Assembly: GCA_027475525.1 (NCBI GenBank)
Contig: JAMWFC010000082.1
Location: 496,001 to 560,000, forward strand
Length of the DNA stretch: 64,000 nt
From: Macrolepiota albuminosa
Lineage: Eukaryota > Basidiomycota > Agaricomycetes > Agaricales > Agaricaceae
Direction of reading: 5' to 3'
In this document: one piece after another, positions 24,348 to 36,182 of the stretch
Layout: each line of letters opens with the position of its first letter
How positions within the stretch are numbered: the stretch's first letter is position 1
The notes under the pieces: model-generated
Told to the model about the DNA's origin: nothing
Seen by the model: only the letters and a program-made list of their open reading frames with translations
Databases searched by the model: none
Made by a program: the position numbers and the translations under genes

Positions 24348-25725
24348 CTAAAAAAGCCAAATCTTCTTCGGAACTACCATTGGGCCGTTTCCAGGGCTCC
24401 TAGGGTGCGTTGACACACATTGGCTCCGAGTTTCGGAGTCAAAGGAAGCTAACATTTCTAATGCTTTCGAAGGTGAAGGGCGATCCTTAGGGTTAGCACT
24501 GGTCATTGCTTGGATGATCGGCAACAATAACTCAAGGCCATCATAGTTCTGAAGACAAATAATCAAATCATCAAAATGCAAAATAAAAGAGATAACAAAA
24601 TGACTGGCATACCATGATGATCTCCATGAAAGCATTTCCCAACTGAAATATATCTAACTTGAAAGGATCGTAAGGTTCATTCGCGAGGAGCTCAGGAACA
24701 GTCCGATCTTGTCCACATAGCCCAGTTTCCATTTCACATGGTTCATCAGGATAATAACTTGAAAGTCCGAGATCGATGAAGTAGTATTTAACTGGACCGA
24801 CAGACCATCGATCGTGGCACTGCAGGCCGACAGTGACACCGTCATGACTAAGCTTCTTGACAGGATGGACGCCGCGGGGAATAAGCTTAGATGCATCCAT
24901 CATGAGGTTGAGGTAACATGCATCTCTAACATGAATAAATGAGTCAAATTTGGAAAAAGTGGATGATGCTCCCAAAACTCACCTGTGCGCAATCTTGTGT
25001 GCATGCATAAAATCAAGACCCTAGGAGAGGTTACTTTTTTCTTACCTATTGTTGGTGTAGAAACTAGTTCTTGCCTGCAAAAATTGTTCTAATGCTTCTA
25101 AAACTTCACCGAAGCGTCCGAATGACACTAGATTGAATCGTACAAGCTGTGGCATCACAAGCAAAGCCTCCTGTTGAGCGTCAGGCAGAGATATGATATC
25201 AAGGACGGGAACGGTATGATTTCTGGTATCATCTGCCCAGTGTGGCGAGGATAAATATCGTGCAAAGTGTAGCTCTGCTCCACGAGGGTCAACACGTTTC
25301 ATCATAACCTTGCAGCCATCACTAATCCGGGTTGCATAGAGAATTTTGTAAGACGACTACCGAGCCATAACATCAGTGATAAATATATACACTACAAATT
25401 GGTGGAAACTTACGGATGCCACGATAGAATCCTCGAAGCTAGCAAGACTATGCACAGGCGACTTACAATCTTTCCAAGAGGGTACCCAATCTGGTCGATA
25501 CCTAGGTCGTAGCTGATAGCCGCGAGAAAGAAGGTAGGGCTGGTGGTCAGCCCAGAAAGTCTCGTCTTTCGTCAGATCGCCAGCGAAAATATGGGGATTT
25601 ACGCATTTAAATAAAGGGTTTGCCGCCAGAGCCGCTTGATAAGCTTTCCTAGCATCTTTCCACTTATGTGTGCTACGCCATAGGTGGCTTTTATCGGATG
25701 GCTTTTCGGAACATTCGCTGTTCAT
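24348..25725 (-). CDS. Protein kinase domain protein (agaricomycete type, 381 aa)
   Basis: Probable Ser/Thr-type protein kinase. Exons (minus): 25725-25414, 25356-25075, 25020-24983, 24925-24613, 24548-24348; total 1146 nt. The N-terminus is followed by GYQLRPRYRPDWVPSW, a block I know from a large agaricomycete kinase family. Visible kinase features: candidate ATP-binding lysine in VMMKRVDPRG, catalytic loop HKIAHRDACYLNLMMD (HRD...N; split by intron 3), DFG-equivalent as FIDLGLS, and a DIFQLGNAF block like the helix-F motif. The intron after EALEQFLQ is GC-AG (25021-25074), the only donor that keeps the conserved FLQ-GLDFMH join. It is divergent from NOP12, with 251 bp between the starts. 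The substrate is unknown; many members of this family are species-specific. Confidence 0.85.
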
Positions 25726-25976
25726 GGGTTGTGCGTGGTTGATAGAGGTATGAAGTTATGAGTTTGTGCCGAGGAAGGCTATGTCCTTACCTAATGATAG
25801 TTTGGACCCATTATGACCCAGGAATTCACTGAAACCCGACAATTGCAATAAGATATTCCATTGTGTTACTTTGGAAACGATGGTTAATATTGCCAGAAAT
25901 ACTAGGTGAAATAATGACTTTACCGTGACTGATCGTGACACCTTTGTTTCGACTTTTATTTTCTTAAAACTACTCA
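25726..25976. promoter_or_regulatory. Shared divergent upstream region, kinase / NOP12
   Basis: 251 bp between two divergent start codons, necessarily holding both promoters and 5' UTRs. No clear TATA box was seen. Confidence 0.5.
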
Positions 25977-28092
25977 ATGAGTCTCGCGACGCTACTTGGG
26001 GGTAACAAAGCAGTCGACACTGAACTAAATGCCCTATTCACTATAAAGGTCAGTAGCTCCCTATCCAAGGAGGAAAATCTCGTTTAACATCGCTCTCCTA
26101 GCAGCCTGCCGCTTCCAAGGTTTGCTTGACTTTATCAGCCCTGCATTATTCAAAATCCTAGTATTTCCCTCTTTCTATTTTCCAGCCGATAGCACAGGAT
26201 CCCACACCAGCTCCCACACCGAGTTCTTCGAAAGAGACCGCCAAGAAACGGAAATCCACATCTGACGTGACAGAACACAAGAAACGGGTAAAGACTAGCG
26301 CTTCTGAGGCTCCGATATCGGCCAGAGGACCACAGGACGGGAGAAAGGTAAAGGGAAAAGCAAAGGAAGCTGAGCCGGCCGAGGAAGATGAGGAGAACTC
26401 TGATTTGGAGAAAGCGTATTTGGGTGCTCACAAACGCGCATGCGACGTGGACTCGGATGACAGCGATGAGGGAGAGGCTGAGAGGCCCATCGAGCACGAG
26501 ACTGTGACCAAGGCGAAAAAGGTGTCTCGGGCCGCACCAAAGGTCAAGTATGTGCCTGCAGACGAGACGCCCGAGCTCAGAGACCGGCGGACGATATTCG
26601 TTGGTAACCTATCCGTGGAAGTTGCTCAGAAAAAGGTGCGTTACAATACATTTCGTCAATAATACATCTTAACTCCCCCTTCCAGTCTCTCCTCAAACAA
26701 TTCCACCGCCACATTCTTTCACAAATTCCCACCGCTAAAATCGAGTCCACCCGGTTCCGCTCTGTACCCTTTCAGGTACCCACATCCACGCTTACCGACG
26801 AAGATAACGATGGCGGTGCTCTCAAAGGCAAAGCCGACCCCAAGAACGCTCCGCCTGCGGCTCCCAAAGCCGCACGCCAACACGACCTCGACCGCGCCTC
26901 AACCTGGCGCTCCTCGCAGCCGGACAAAAGCGAGCACGGCGACGAGGAGGAGAAGAAAAAGAAGGCATACCTGACTCCGAACCAGAAGAAGAAAGTTGCT
27001 TTTATCAAACACGAGTTCCACGCGGAGGCGGACACCGTCAACGCGTACGTCGTGTTTGCGCACTCCGTGCCTGCGGCACACCGCCCACCGAACCTCCCGC
27101 CGCCCCCGCCCGTGCTTGACCCGCACGAGGCAGCGCGACAGGCGGTGCGCGCGTGCGATGGGAGCACGTTCATGGGCCGCGTCGTCCGCGTCGACTTCGT
27201 CGGAAAGAAAGGCGTCCCATCTGCCGCGATGGACGTGGACGTGGATAGCGGTGTCGTCCTTGCGGACCCCAAGTCGACGGTGTTTGTGGGCAATCTGGAT
27301 TTCGCGAGCAAGGAGGAGGATCTCCGTGTGTTCTTCGAGGGCGTGGTCGCCGCTGAGCGGGGCCCCCCGCCGGCTTCCGCGTACCCTGAAGGTGGAGCTG
27401 AAGCTAAAGCTGACGTGAGGGGGAAGCGAGATCCGTCGTGGGTCGTCCGTGTGCGTATCGTGCGCGACAAGGACACGCAGCTCGGCAAAGGCTTCGCCTA
27501 TGTACAATTCATTGTACGTCTTTAATTCATCTTTCTTTTATTCTCTTTTCTAACGGGGTTGACTGGGCTACTCCAGGACCACGCATGCGTCGACGAAGTC
27601 CTCGCGCTCGAGCCCGCCCAGCTCAAGTTCGCGAAACGCAAACTCCGCGTGCAGCGGTGCCGCACCATCCCTGGTTCTTCCGCCTCCACGCGACAAGCGA
27701 CTGCGTCCAAGGCATCTGACAGCGCCGTGGGCGCGGGAGCGACGATGGCGACGGCGCCAAAGCGGCCCCCACCGATCGTCGTGCCCAAGGGTGACCCCGC
27801 GCTCGGCGAGAAGCTTGCGCACCTCTCGAAAGACGCGCGGAAGCAGTACAAGTCTGGCGACGCGGACCGCGTAGCGCGGAGGCTGGCAAAGAAAAAGGCG
27901 AGGATGGCGATGGCGGTGTCGATGCCCAGTGGCAAAGCGCAGGGCAAGGAAAGAGTGAGAGAGCGTGTGAGGAAGACGGCGGCAGAGACGGGGAAGAAGA
28001 TGGGTAATCCTGGTACTAAGAAGGGGAGGGTTAGGAGTGAGAGGAGTTTGATGAAGCGGAATGGGAAGAAGGCTGCTGGTGTTTCTGGGTAG
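25977..28092 (+). CDS. NOP12: NOP12-like nucleolar RNA-binding protein (627 aa)
   Basis: Likely nucleolar protein for large-subunit (25S/5.8S) rRNA maturation, like yeast Nop12 and animal RBM34. Exons: 25977-26048, 26102-26119, 26186-26635, 26686-27513, 27577-28092 (1884 nt). The start MSLATLLGG..ELNALF matches the short N-terminal box of this family. Exon 2 is an 18-nt micro-exon (QPAASK). Then come a Lys/Glu-rich acidic region, RRM1 opening at RTIFVGNLSV (about residue 165) with a long charged insertion, and RRM2 with STVFVGNLDF (about 378) and RNP1 GKGFAYVQF (about 447). The C-terminus is a Lys/Arg-rich tail ending near SLMKRNGKKAAG, suited to nucleolar targeting and RNA binding. GC-rich compared with neighbours, as usual for a conserved gene here. 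Intact. Confidence 0.9.
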
Positions 28093-28736
28093 TGGGTATT
28101 CTTTGCTGTTGCTGTTATCCTGGTTGAGTAATTGACTTGGGTGGATTTGCGAGGACAGACGCTTATAGTGACAAAAATTATAAGGCATCATAAAAAGAAC
28201 GTTAACGCCTGCAGAAACTAACTTCAATGGTCACATTGCATCTGGGTGATAAACCGGATTCTCGGCCTTTGTTTCGCATTTACAGATTGCCTCACTCCAA
28301 GCTTGAACTGAATCAGCGTTTCCGTCGAAGCGTGTCCTTACAGCCTCGGGAGCATGTCTGTCGAACACCACTTAAATCCATCTATGTAAGCTGCCTGACT
28401 CTTTGAGTCGGGGATGGGAACGCAAGAAGCGCTCGGTCACAGTTTAGCAACCCGTTGGAGTCCAAAAGTTGCAAAAGAGAAATGCCCTTCTTCCGCACAG
28501 CGTGTCTTGGATCTCAAGATTCTCGGGATATCTATATACCATCCTGACTTCTTGGAAATGTGTAAGACTGCTAACTGTTCTTCGTATATCGCATACCACG
28601 TCTTAACTCATTCCAAAATACGTACTCACAAGCGTTGCCGAAACAAAAATTGGGTCCTTCGAGAATCGCGACCCGTGCATATAACTGCCTATAACCACCA
28701 CAAGTTGGAAGATGATGTATGATGCATAGCCGAAGA
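28093..28736. other. Intergenic between convergent NOP12 and pectinesterase
   Basis: Carries the 3' ends of two convergent genes. Short frames in the plus direction (28414-28722) show no recognisable domain. Confidence 0.6.
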
Positions 28737-29960
28737 TTAGAGATAGGATGTGTCAACCCAGGTTGCCCAATCACTTCCAACAGCACTGGAGATGCTGAAC
28801 TCAGCCGCCTCGCTGGGTGTCAGCTCCGTCGCGAAGCTGGGCCTCTCTGCGTCCTGGACGCCCGGACCAAAACTTTGAAAATCTGCCATGGTTACGTTGC
28901 TGATACGCTCGTCCCCAGGATTCCAGATCGACCACAGAGCGTGGTTAAGAGGAGCTGTCACATTTGTTTGCTTGAAAATGACTTTCGCGAATGCTATGAG
29001 AAAGGGGTAAGTAGTCAGTGCTACTATATTCGGTACATGATGCCTCACCTCCCCATGGGCGACCAAAGAATACATTGTCTGCGGTGCCGCTGACGGCATC
29101 AGAAGCGAGGACTATTTCGTTGTTCTCAAAGACGTCTTCGAGGCACTGTAATTGAGAATCAGGAACTATAGTAGGACAAAGCTGGACCTACAGCTTCCAT
29201 CGTCGTCTGTTTCACGACCATTTGCGGTGACATAGCCGGGACCAGCCACAGCAATGGTGTTGCCGCTGAAGTAGGCAAGTCCATGACGTCCAAAGATAAA
29301 ATCGACTGCTCCCTGCACGAAGGAGATTTGGTATGTAATCACTATTGCGTAATGGAGATAGACTGACCTCTATGTAGTTTTTCAGGTATACTTGTGTGCC
29401 CTCGTTCGCATACAGCGTGTCCTGATAGCCAATGAACCCACAAGCGTAAAGTCCGACACGGCTGCCATACTGGCTGATTGCAATTGCTTGCACCCCCGGC
29501 CCAAAGGTGTTTTTGACATTCACATTGTACATACTAAAGTTATCTTTGTGGATGCGAAGGGTTCCACTTGCGTCGTCTGAGCCCGCCGACGAAGCGTCGA
29601 CACCAGCCTGGAGAGTCACTTCATTATGAGAATAGCACTCTGTGTCGGTGGTGTAACCAAAAATCTGTGGGATATGGGATCAATCAAGTGGGGAAGGGAG
29701 TGTCTGCAGAGACTAACCGTGAGGGGACCAGGTCGTGTGATGTCGACTTGTTCGGTGTATACACCAGGAAATATGAATATGGATTGCACGGAATTGTCGT
29801 TGGGTAGGGAAGCGACAGCTGCTGCTAACGTACTAAATTCCCCTGCAGAGTTCGTTCCCGCTCGTACGATGATAGCACCAGCGGGAGGAGATGTACGCGT
29901 AGTACCAAGGACACTTTGAATGAGAAAGGGAATCAGAAGGGAAGACAAGAACGTTTTCAT
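28737..29960 (-). CDS. Pectinesterase (pectin methylesterase, CE8; 334 aa)
   Basis: Secreted enzyme that removes methyl esters from pectin in plant cell walls. Exons (minus): 29960-29718, 29664-29368, 29312-29192, 29135-29049, 28993-28737; 1005 nt. The ATG at 29960 gives a signal peptide (MKTFLSSLLIPFLIQSVLG). CE8 hallmarks in order: GxYxE as PGVYTEQV, GYTTDT, GYQDTLYANEG (catalytic Asp region), GAVDFIFGRHGLAYF (second catalytic Asp), TANGRETDDDGSYVFENN across intron 3, and FGRPWG near the end. Intron 3 (29136-29191) uses an acceptor ending CGAAG, chosen because a nearer AG would break the frame. Length matches fungal CE8 enzymes. It suggests a plant-litter or plant-associated lifestyle. Confidence 0.92.
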
Positions 29961-31172
29961 GGCCGTCACTTAAGGTTGATCTTTGTGGAAACTGAAGTTC
30001 GTTTTATAGTCATGATAAAATCACAACAGCGATTGTGTACAGTCCCAATAAGTTTGTTATCTTACACGATGGTACCCACGAAAAGGATGAGGATACCGCC
30101 CGGCACGGTCAAGATCACGACCCCGGCCCGTCCAATGAAAGTGATACAATAAGCGCCGAGCTGTGAAAAGGACTATCTCGTGGCCTGCGAGTGCAAGGTT
30201 TTGAGCAAAGTGATCTTGTCCTTTATCTGGCCCCAAAGTAGTCAATCCACTTGTTCCATAAGTAAAGCGGGCGACATCTTGGTTCAAAATTGTATAACTT
30301 TCAGCATAACGTTTTTGAAGTAAGAGAAGGCTGGAGCTGGAGCGTACGATAAAGAGTAGGAAAAGTGCCGCACAATACTTTAAATAAAAATGGAGTTAGA
30401 ATATGAGGGCAACAGCTGCCCATTAAGCAAGGAAATCTAGGGAAGATTATTCCATATTTGTTGCCTACTAGTAAGTGCGCAGTCGCCAGGTTTGATTAGC
30501 ATTCAACCAATCCAAGATGTCAACAGGAGTACGTTTGAGCTCAAAATACACAAGTTGGTTGGCTCGTCGCAAGCAGAAAATTTCACACAAAAGGCGATAT
30601 GAACGTGGCAAAGTGAAATGGGGGGCAATCTTACAAACAGGCAATGTGGTAAATTGAAGGGGAGGCCCATATGGTAAATCTAAATAACAATGGATCACTG
30701 AGAAGCTCTGTTGCGCCGGACTTTGTCCGGTTATCCCGGCGGCCCTGAGAGTGACCGGACTCGACAAATACTGAATTTCATCGAAAATTCTAGCCCGTTC
30801 AATTTCAACGTCGTTGGCGTATTCTATAGCCTTCCACAACACTCTTTGACCCGCTCGAACCTGTGCTGTTGTGCTGTTGTTGGAAGTACACAAAACTCTG
30901 CGCAGGCGTTCGGGCGCCATGTGACAAGCCAAGGTTCTGTTGATATATTAGATCAAAAGATGCAGCTTCTACTGAGAAAAAATTTGCAAGCGCTCCATCA
31001 TCGGCTACTTACAACGTGCGCCAACAAAAGAAAGGTACATATGAACCACATGGCATTGTTGAGACCCACCCCTGCTAGTCGTGAATTTCTACCTCCTCCA
31101 ACCTTTCACTAGGCTTTTTCCTGGAGGCGGATTGGCACCAGCAAGGTTTTCCCCTTTTCTTCATTTGTGAGA
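29961..31172. other. 1.2-kb intergenic region without a supported gene
   Basis: A 154-codon minus-strand frame (30468-30932) has no recognised motif, and no splice partner was found. The 5' flanks of pectinesterase and of the DUF6534-type gene lie here. Confidence 0.5.
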
Positions 31173-32764
31173 ATGCCGAGTAGCGTTGACAAGACTCTGG
31201 GTGCACTGTTGGTGGGGTTCGCAGTCGCGTGCTGCGTGTATGGAGTTCTCGCGTCGCAGGTGTTCTCTTATTTTCGACAATATTATCAGGATAGGTGGCA
31301 TCTCAAGTTTACTGTGCGTGTGGCCCTCTTATCTCCATTCATTGCAAAAGTTTACAATTTTTTCCAGGTTATCACTATCTTGTACGCGTGGTTTATACTA
31401 CCTGGACTTTCCTCATTCATACATATCACCCTTCCAGCCTTCTAGAGACTGCCGATCAGATATTCATTGGTCACTTGTCGTATCATTATTGCATTACCAA
31501 CTATGCAACACCACAAAGTCTGCAAACTGCCAGTGTTACATGGTGAGCAACAATCGGCGGCATTCACGGGATGTAGGACGATGCTTAACTCATGCCAATT
31601 TCAGGTCTCTCATTGTACGTTCCCAAAGATCGCGAATGTCGTCGGAACCTAACTTTGTTTTATAAAGCTTCAGTTGACGGTTGGGGTTAGTATTGCTATA
31701 TGTCTCCCAGTCGAGAATTGTTATTCAATCATTCCCCACAGGCAGTTGCTGGTGCCATCGTCAAAGGGTTTGTCCAAACAGCTATCGCCATCTCCGCGCT
31801 CTGATCTTGATTTCGCGCAGTTCGTTCGGCCTCCGCGTTTGGAGATGTAAGTGTACGAGTTTGGCTCGTCGTTCACTCCCCTAATTTCGCCTTCAGTCAG
31901 CAGGAAGAATTATTGGATAACTGGTGTCATCGTAAGTTCAGCGTCCTTTGAATCGCATAAAACATCCTCAGAATTGTTCGTTCCAGTTGCTGTTGACTTT
32001 GAGCCAACTGGGTAAGGCATTTTCGAACGTGCGAAGTTTTTAATTGACCCAAATGTCATTAAATGGTCATTAGGCACCGCAATAGGTGAGACACAATAGC
32101 TTCCGTACACCGTTGACGTGTCTGATGCAGCCAATCAGCATTCACTGTCCAGGCGTAAGTGACGTCCCGACATTCTTCAGATTTCACATAATCACACTTC
32201 TTCTCAGCTTCCAAATCCCGAGTGTAATCGCCGTATACCAAATCAAAGTCTGTGTCACAGATACAAACTTCTCTTGTTCCCTGTTTCTAACTTGAACGTC
32301 TAGACCCTCGGCTCGATCTCCTTGGCCTTGGGAGTCGCAACAGATGTTATAACTGCCGCTGCTCTCTGCTACTTCCTGAATCGACTGCGCACGGGGCTTG
32401 TCTCGTTCGTCTAGTTATCTCAATCATTGACATCATCTCAATCTCTTTTACAGGTCGGATTCCATCGTCAATAGCTTGATTCGATATGCTATCAACACTG
32501 GTGCATTAACCAGGTGGGTTAGAACGTTCTCCGTCAAATATCGTCATCTTGACGCATACTTTTTCCAGCGCTTGTAGCTTAACAACTCTCCTTCTCGTCA
32601 GTCCGAACGGTTGCTTGCTCACTTCCTCTTCAGTGTGTCTGATTGCATTTAGTATAACATCAAATCTCAGGATAATCTCTACTTCATCGCGACCTACTTC
32701 ATCGTTAGCAAAAGTATGCATCCTAAACGCTGTGATCGTTGCGTTCTCTAACCACAGTATCTGA
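31173..32764 (+). pseudogene. DUF6534-type multi-pass membrane protein, probably frameshifted
   Basis: Matches the layout of DUF6534 proteins, a large agaricomycete family of about seven membrane helices with unknown function. Exon 1 (31173-31313) gives LGALLVGFAVACCVYGVLAS then FSYFRQYYQDRWHLK. A 23-nt micro-exon (31368-31390) and exon 3 (31438-31542) give LLETADQIFIGHLSYHY and CITNYATP. Later exons carry SSFGLRVWR, VSRKNYWITGVI, LGSISLALGVATDVIT with ALCYFLNRLRTG (about 32310-32400), SIVNSLIRYAINTGAL (about 32465-32515) and LTTLLLV. In the last helix, YFIATYFIVSK and the expected continuation (VCILNAVIVAF) lie in different frames; the A-run at 32711-32714 is a likely single-base insertion, and another shift lies shortly before. 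So the gene is either a recent pseudogene or carries sequence errors. Confidence 0.65.
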
Positions 32765-34307
32765 ATCCCAGTGTATGCTATCTCATACATGGCGACGTAA
32801 GTGTCTGCCTCTCCACGTGCAGGTTTCCCAAGCTAAAATCTGGAAAGCCTTAATACGCGTCGTACCGTGCGGGGACGGGGTACCGACCGTCAAGGCGGGA
32901 CCACCGGCAAGCAGGATAACAACACAAACTTGTTCCCTCTTGGCACCCGTGTACCCAGTCTTGGCCCAATGGATCTCGGAAGCTGGAGTTACTCCGACAA
33001 AGCCAGGTTTCCGGAGGTGACTCATTGTTAGCTGGAACTCGTCCGTGTGTAGCTCATGCCATTACGACAGGCTGCTTATCACGAAGATTACCGAGAGGAA
33101 GACGAATTTCCTCTCAACAGCTTTGCTCCGTCTTCAAAGTAAGAGTTTTCTTCTGTGGTTGATCGGCTCACGCTCAACTTTTTTCAAGGATCCCTCGTGC
33201 TATTTAAGCTATATTCCCAGTGTTGTATCAGGTTATCTTTATTTCATATGTACTTATTAGAACAGAGATGTGTACCGGCTGGATCGCTTGAATACATTGG
33301 ACTTTCTAAAAGTCAACTGACAAAAATTGCCACCAAGCAAAACAGAATTTGATTGGCCCGTCGGTTAAAGCGCACAAGTTTTTAGTGGTAGTCGTTATAG
33401 AAACATAAAACGGTCCACAAGGTCGACGGCCTTTATGTTCTGGGATAGGGTATCCTTCAGTATGCAGTATATGTCGTTCCGCCATTTAGACAGGACACTC
33501 CAATAAAACCTCGGTCACAATTTTCCATGATCTAAGTGGGTCGACTTCTTCTGGCAGGAAGTTTTCCAGGTATTTCTCACTTTCGCTACTTCTATCGCCT
33601 TCTTATATAGGCGAGTTCTGCCGGTTGTTAGGCAGGCAGTCCAGTTTAATTCTCCTGGCCATTGCGCTTCTTGGCTTGTTCTTTATCTCCGCTTCCGTCG
33701 GTATCCTCTCCCTCCGGATATTTTCCAGTCACATCTCGTATTTTACAGATGGTTCTTGACGCTTCGGAAATCACTAATTCCGAGAAGCAGCGCCTCTCTC
33801 ATCTCTTTACGAAGTTCTGCGTAGCCTAGTTGATTGCCCGGACTTGGTTTCGTTATTCGAATCCCTCCCTTTTTGTGCAGTTTTATTATTGTTTCCCAGA
33901 GCGCACAGGTCTTTACAATTCACAGTATTTCTTATTCAATTGATGTGCCGACAAGATAACATGTAGAATAATAGAGTCGGGGGGGAGCAATAGTAAAGTA
34001 CTAATGCATTAAAAAGGGGTAAGAGGGAGTTGATTGAGGAATGAGGAATGATTGGGGGTACGACGGTGTTCAAGTCAAATGGTTGGGAGCGTCACTGTAA
34101 CAAGGCCCTGGGGAATAATGGTGGTGGATATAATAGAATAAGCAAAAGGAACACCGAAGTCGACGTTAAAAAATCATATGGGCCGTCGAGACCCAAAAAG
34201 AGTCCGGAAACATGATGATCAAGCAATAAGAACGGGTCAGAAAGATGTGGTTTGAAATAGAGGAGTGGGAGTATATGGCGAAAATGCAGAGCTAGAAAGG
34301 CTTTTAC
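32765..34307. other. 1.5-kb region without a supported gene
   Basis: Only short frames. The last few hundred bases probably include the 3' UTR of the minus-strand bZIP gene. Nothing else recognised. Confidence 0.5.
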
Positions 34308-35975
34308 TTAATCTTCACAGATAGTATCTGGGAAAGGGGGCAGTGAGAAACCGCGAGATTGGAGCATGTCGTGATACATCAATGCTCGTGTCTTCCAAAC
34401 ATCGCGTTCCCTAGTCAGACGCTCAACGCTCGCCTCGAGGTTCTGCTGATACTCGAGCTTCCTCTTGCGACTCCGACGAGCGGCCACGGTATTCTGCCGA
34501 CGCTTGTACTCAATCTGTTCTCTCTCCGATGCATCAGGACCTGGAGGAGCCTCGTTGAACTCCTCGTCATCCTCGCCAAAGGCCGACGACCTTGAACGTT
34601 TTTGTGCGAACGCCTTGGGTAGCTCCTTCCTCGACGTCACGGATGGCAAGACGTAGTTACGCGGCTGAGTGGGGGCATCAACGGAAACGAGTGCGCCAGG
34701 CGTAACACCTTTGCGAGTACCGGTGGCGGTGGACTTTCTACGAGGGATAGGAATACTGTCCTGTACGACAGGGGACACAGGCAGAGGCGTAAAGTCCGGA
34801 ATGGTGTTCGACGGAAGGAATGAACGTTGTTCAGTAGGGGGTTGAGGGGAAGGATGCAGCGTCGAAGGGTTCACAGTGGTGTTGAAGTCGTGAAGGAGAG
34901 GAGACTCAGGGGTCATGGTGATAAGATTGTCAAAAATTTCGGACGCCCCAAACTCTGGATCTTTCACGGCTACGCTCGAGTAGTCCATGCCCGCAAAGAG
35001 CGCACCGCCTTCGAAGGCTGTATCGCCGAACATGCCCGTGAGCATGCTATCATTGCTGACGTCGTCAATGACGGGAGTGTCGAGGAAATGGGCATCAGGA
35101 GAAAACAAGTCGTTTATATCGGAAAATGCCGGCGACGACAACTCTGGGGTTTGTGGTGTAGGAGGCGGCGGCATCGAGCTACTAGAGGACGCTGAAGAGA
35201 TATCAGAGAACTGATCATAGGTGTCCTCATAGGCTAAAAATTCACCTGTGACCACGTTCATGATCATCTCCAAGTGCTCTGGACCAAAGGCAGAGTTTTC
35301 AATAGCGGGTTCGACGGTCGCGGTGGAATCCGCTTCCATAGTATTATCAGTAGGCTTTTGTTTTAACATGTTGAGGTAGTTCTGCGACAGAGCGTCAAAG
35401 TCGGGAAAAGTTTGTTCTGCTGGGTGTATGCGACGAGGTGCTGTAGATGGTGCTGGTGGGAGACTCTTAGGAATTCCATGAGGTGCTATCTTGCCGTGAG
35501 GGGCGGTAAAAACCTGGTTAGACGTCCGGGGACGATGGCGACGAGGATTTAAGACATGTTGAAGGGGTGTGGATGGAGAACTTGAAACCGAAGGTCCAAG
35601 GTAATGTGCGAGGGCATCAGTACGAGTGACCGGAGACGACAGATAAGGAGCCGAGCTGTTTACAACTGACGGAACATCTTCGCAGTTGCTGTTGATGTTT
35701 CGGATGTTGTACAAGGCTGAAATGGTTGATTGGAGGGAAGTTGAACTTGAAGGCGGTTGATGAGGCAACTTGGACGATCGCCTCGAATTTCTAAAATCAG
35801 CCGACTTGGTCAGTTCCGATTCTACAAGGCGTTGCGGAGGCCGAGTATCCTCCCGCCTGCGATGGATTAAATGATGCTCAGAGGCATCATCGCGCATCGC
35901 CCACACTGGGTACGATGAGCTGCTCTCATTGTCACTCTCCGAATGAGCCTGATGTGGGCTTTGTAATGATGACAT
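34308..35975 (-). CDS. bZIP transcription factor, GCN4/CPC1-like (555 aa)
   Basis: Single-exon gene encoding a leucine-zipper transcription factor. The C-terminus has a GCN4-type basic region (KRRQNTVAARRSRKRK, about residue 490-506) followed by a short zipper with heptad leucine-type positions (LEYQQNLEASVERLTRERDV), close to the protein end as in Gcn4/CPC1. The rest is Ser/Pro-rich and acidic (for example PELSSPAFSDINDLFSPDA), fitting an activation domain. By family it would activate amino-acid biosynthesis and stress genes, but the zipper alone does not prove which regulator it is. The start is taken at 35975 (MSSLQSPHQAH); the frame stays open upstream to 36098, but that part contains a possible 5' UTR intron and reads as unlike protein. 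Confidence 0.85.
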   Translation of the reverse strand: MSSLQSPHQAHSESDNESSSSYPVWAMRDDASEHHLIHRRREDTRPPQRLVESELTKSADFRNSRRSSKLPHQPPSSSTSLQSTISALYNIRNINSNCEDVPSVVNSSAPYLSSPVTRTDALAHYLGPSVSSSPSTPLQHVLNPRRHRPRTSNQVFTAPHGKIAPHGIPKSLPPAPSTAPRRIHPAEQTFPDFDALSQNYLNMLKQKPTDNTMEADSTATVEPAIENSAFGPEHLEMIMNVVTGEFLAYEDTYDQFSDISSASSSSSMPPPPTPQTPELSSPAFSDINDLFSPDAHFLDTPVIDDVSNDSMLTGMFGDTAFEGGALFAGMDYSSVAVKDPEFGASEIFDNLITMTPESPLLHDFNTTVNPSTLHPSPQPPTEQRSFLPSNTIPDFTPLPVSPVVQDSIPIPRRKSTATGTRKGVTPGALVSVDAPTQPRNYVLPSVTSRKELPKAFAQKRSRSSAFGEDDEEFNEAPPGPDASEREQIEYKRRQNTVAARRSRKRKLEYQQNLEASVERLTRERDVWKTRALMYHDMLQSRGFSLPPFPDTICED

Positions 35976-36182
35976 CGTGTATAAGATCACAGTAAAAAGT
36001 TGGAGAGCAGTGCCACACAGAGCTAACACTCGCACAAAGGCGTTGAAGGCGGGGGAAACTGATACACTGGAATAAGGACTCACAAGTGGTGGCGGCAAAC
36101 GGAGTACTAAGCTTGGAGCGACACTGCCAAGTCAGTACTGGTGGGTGGGGGAACGAAGAGAGTCAGAAAATATTTGGTTTGA

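Noticed and set aside
27568..28227. 219-codon minus-strand frame opposite NOP12 exon 5
   Set aside because: It is an antisense shadow of GC-rich coding sequence; it has no motif and NOP12 on the plus strand is well supported.
29166..29191. 26-bp ultra-short intron in pectinesterase
   Set aside because: It keeps frame, but a normal 56-bp intron (29136-29191) keeps frame too and gives the expected GSYVFENN sequence.
35976..36098. N-terminal extension of the bZIP protein
   Set aside because: The frame is open, but the extra residues are hydrophobic and atypical, include a possible GT-AG intron, and lie between a TATA-like box and a good ATG.
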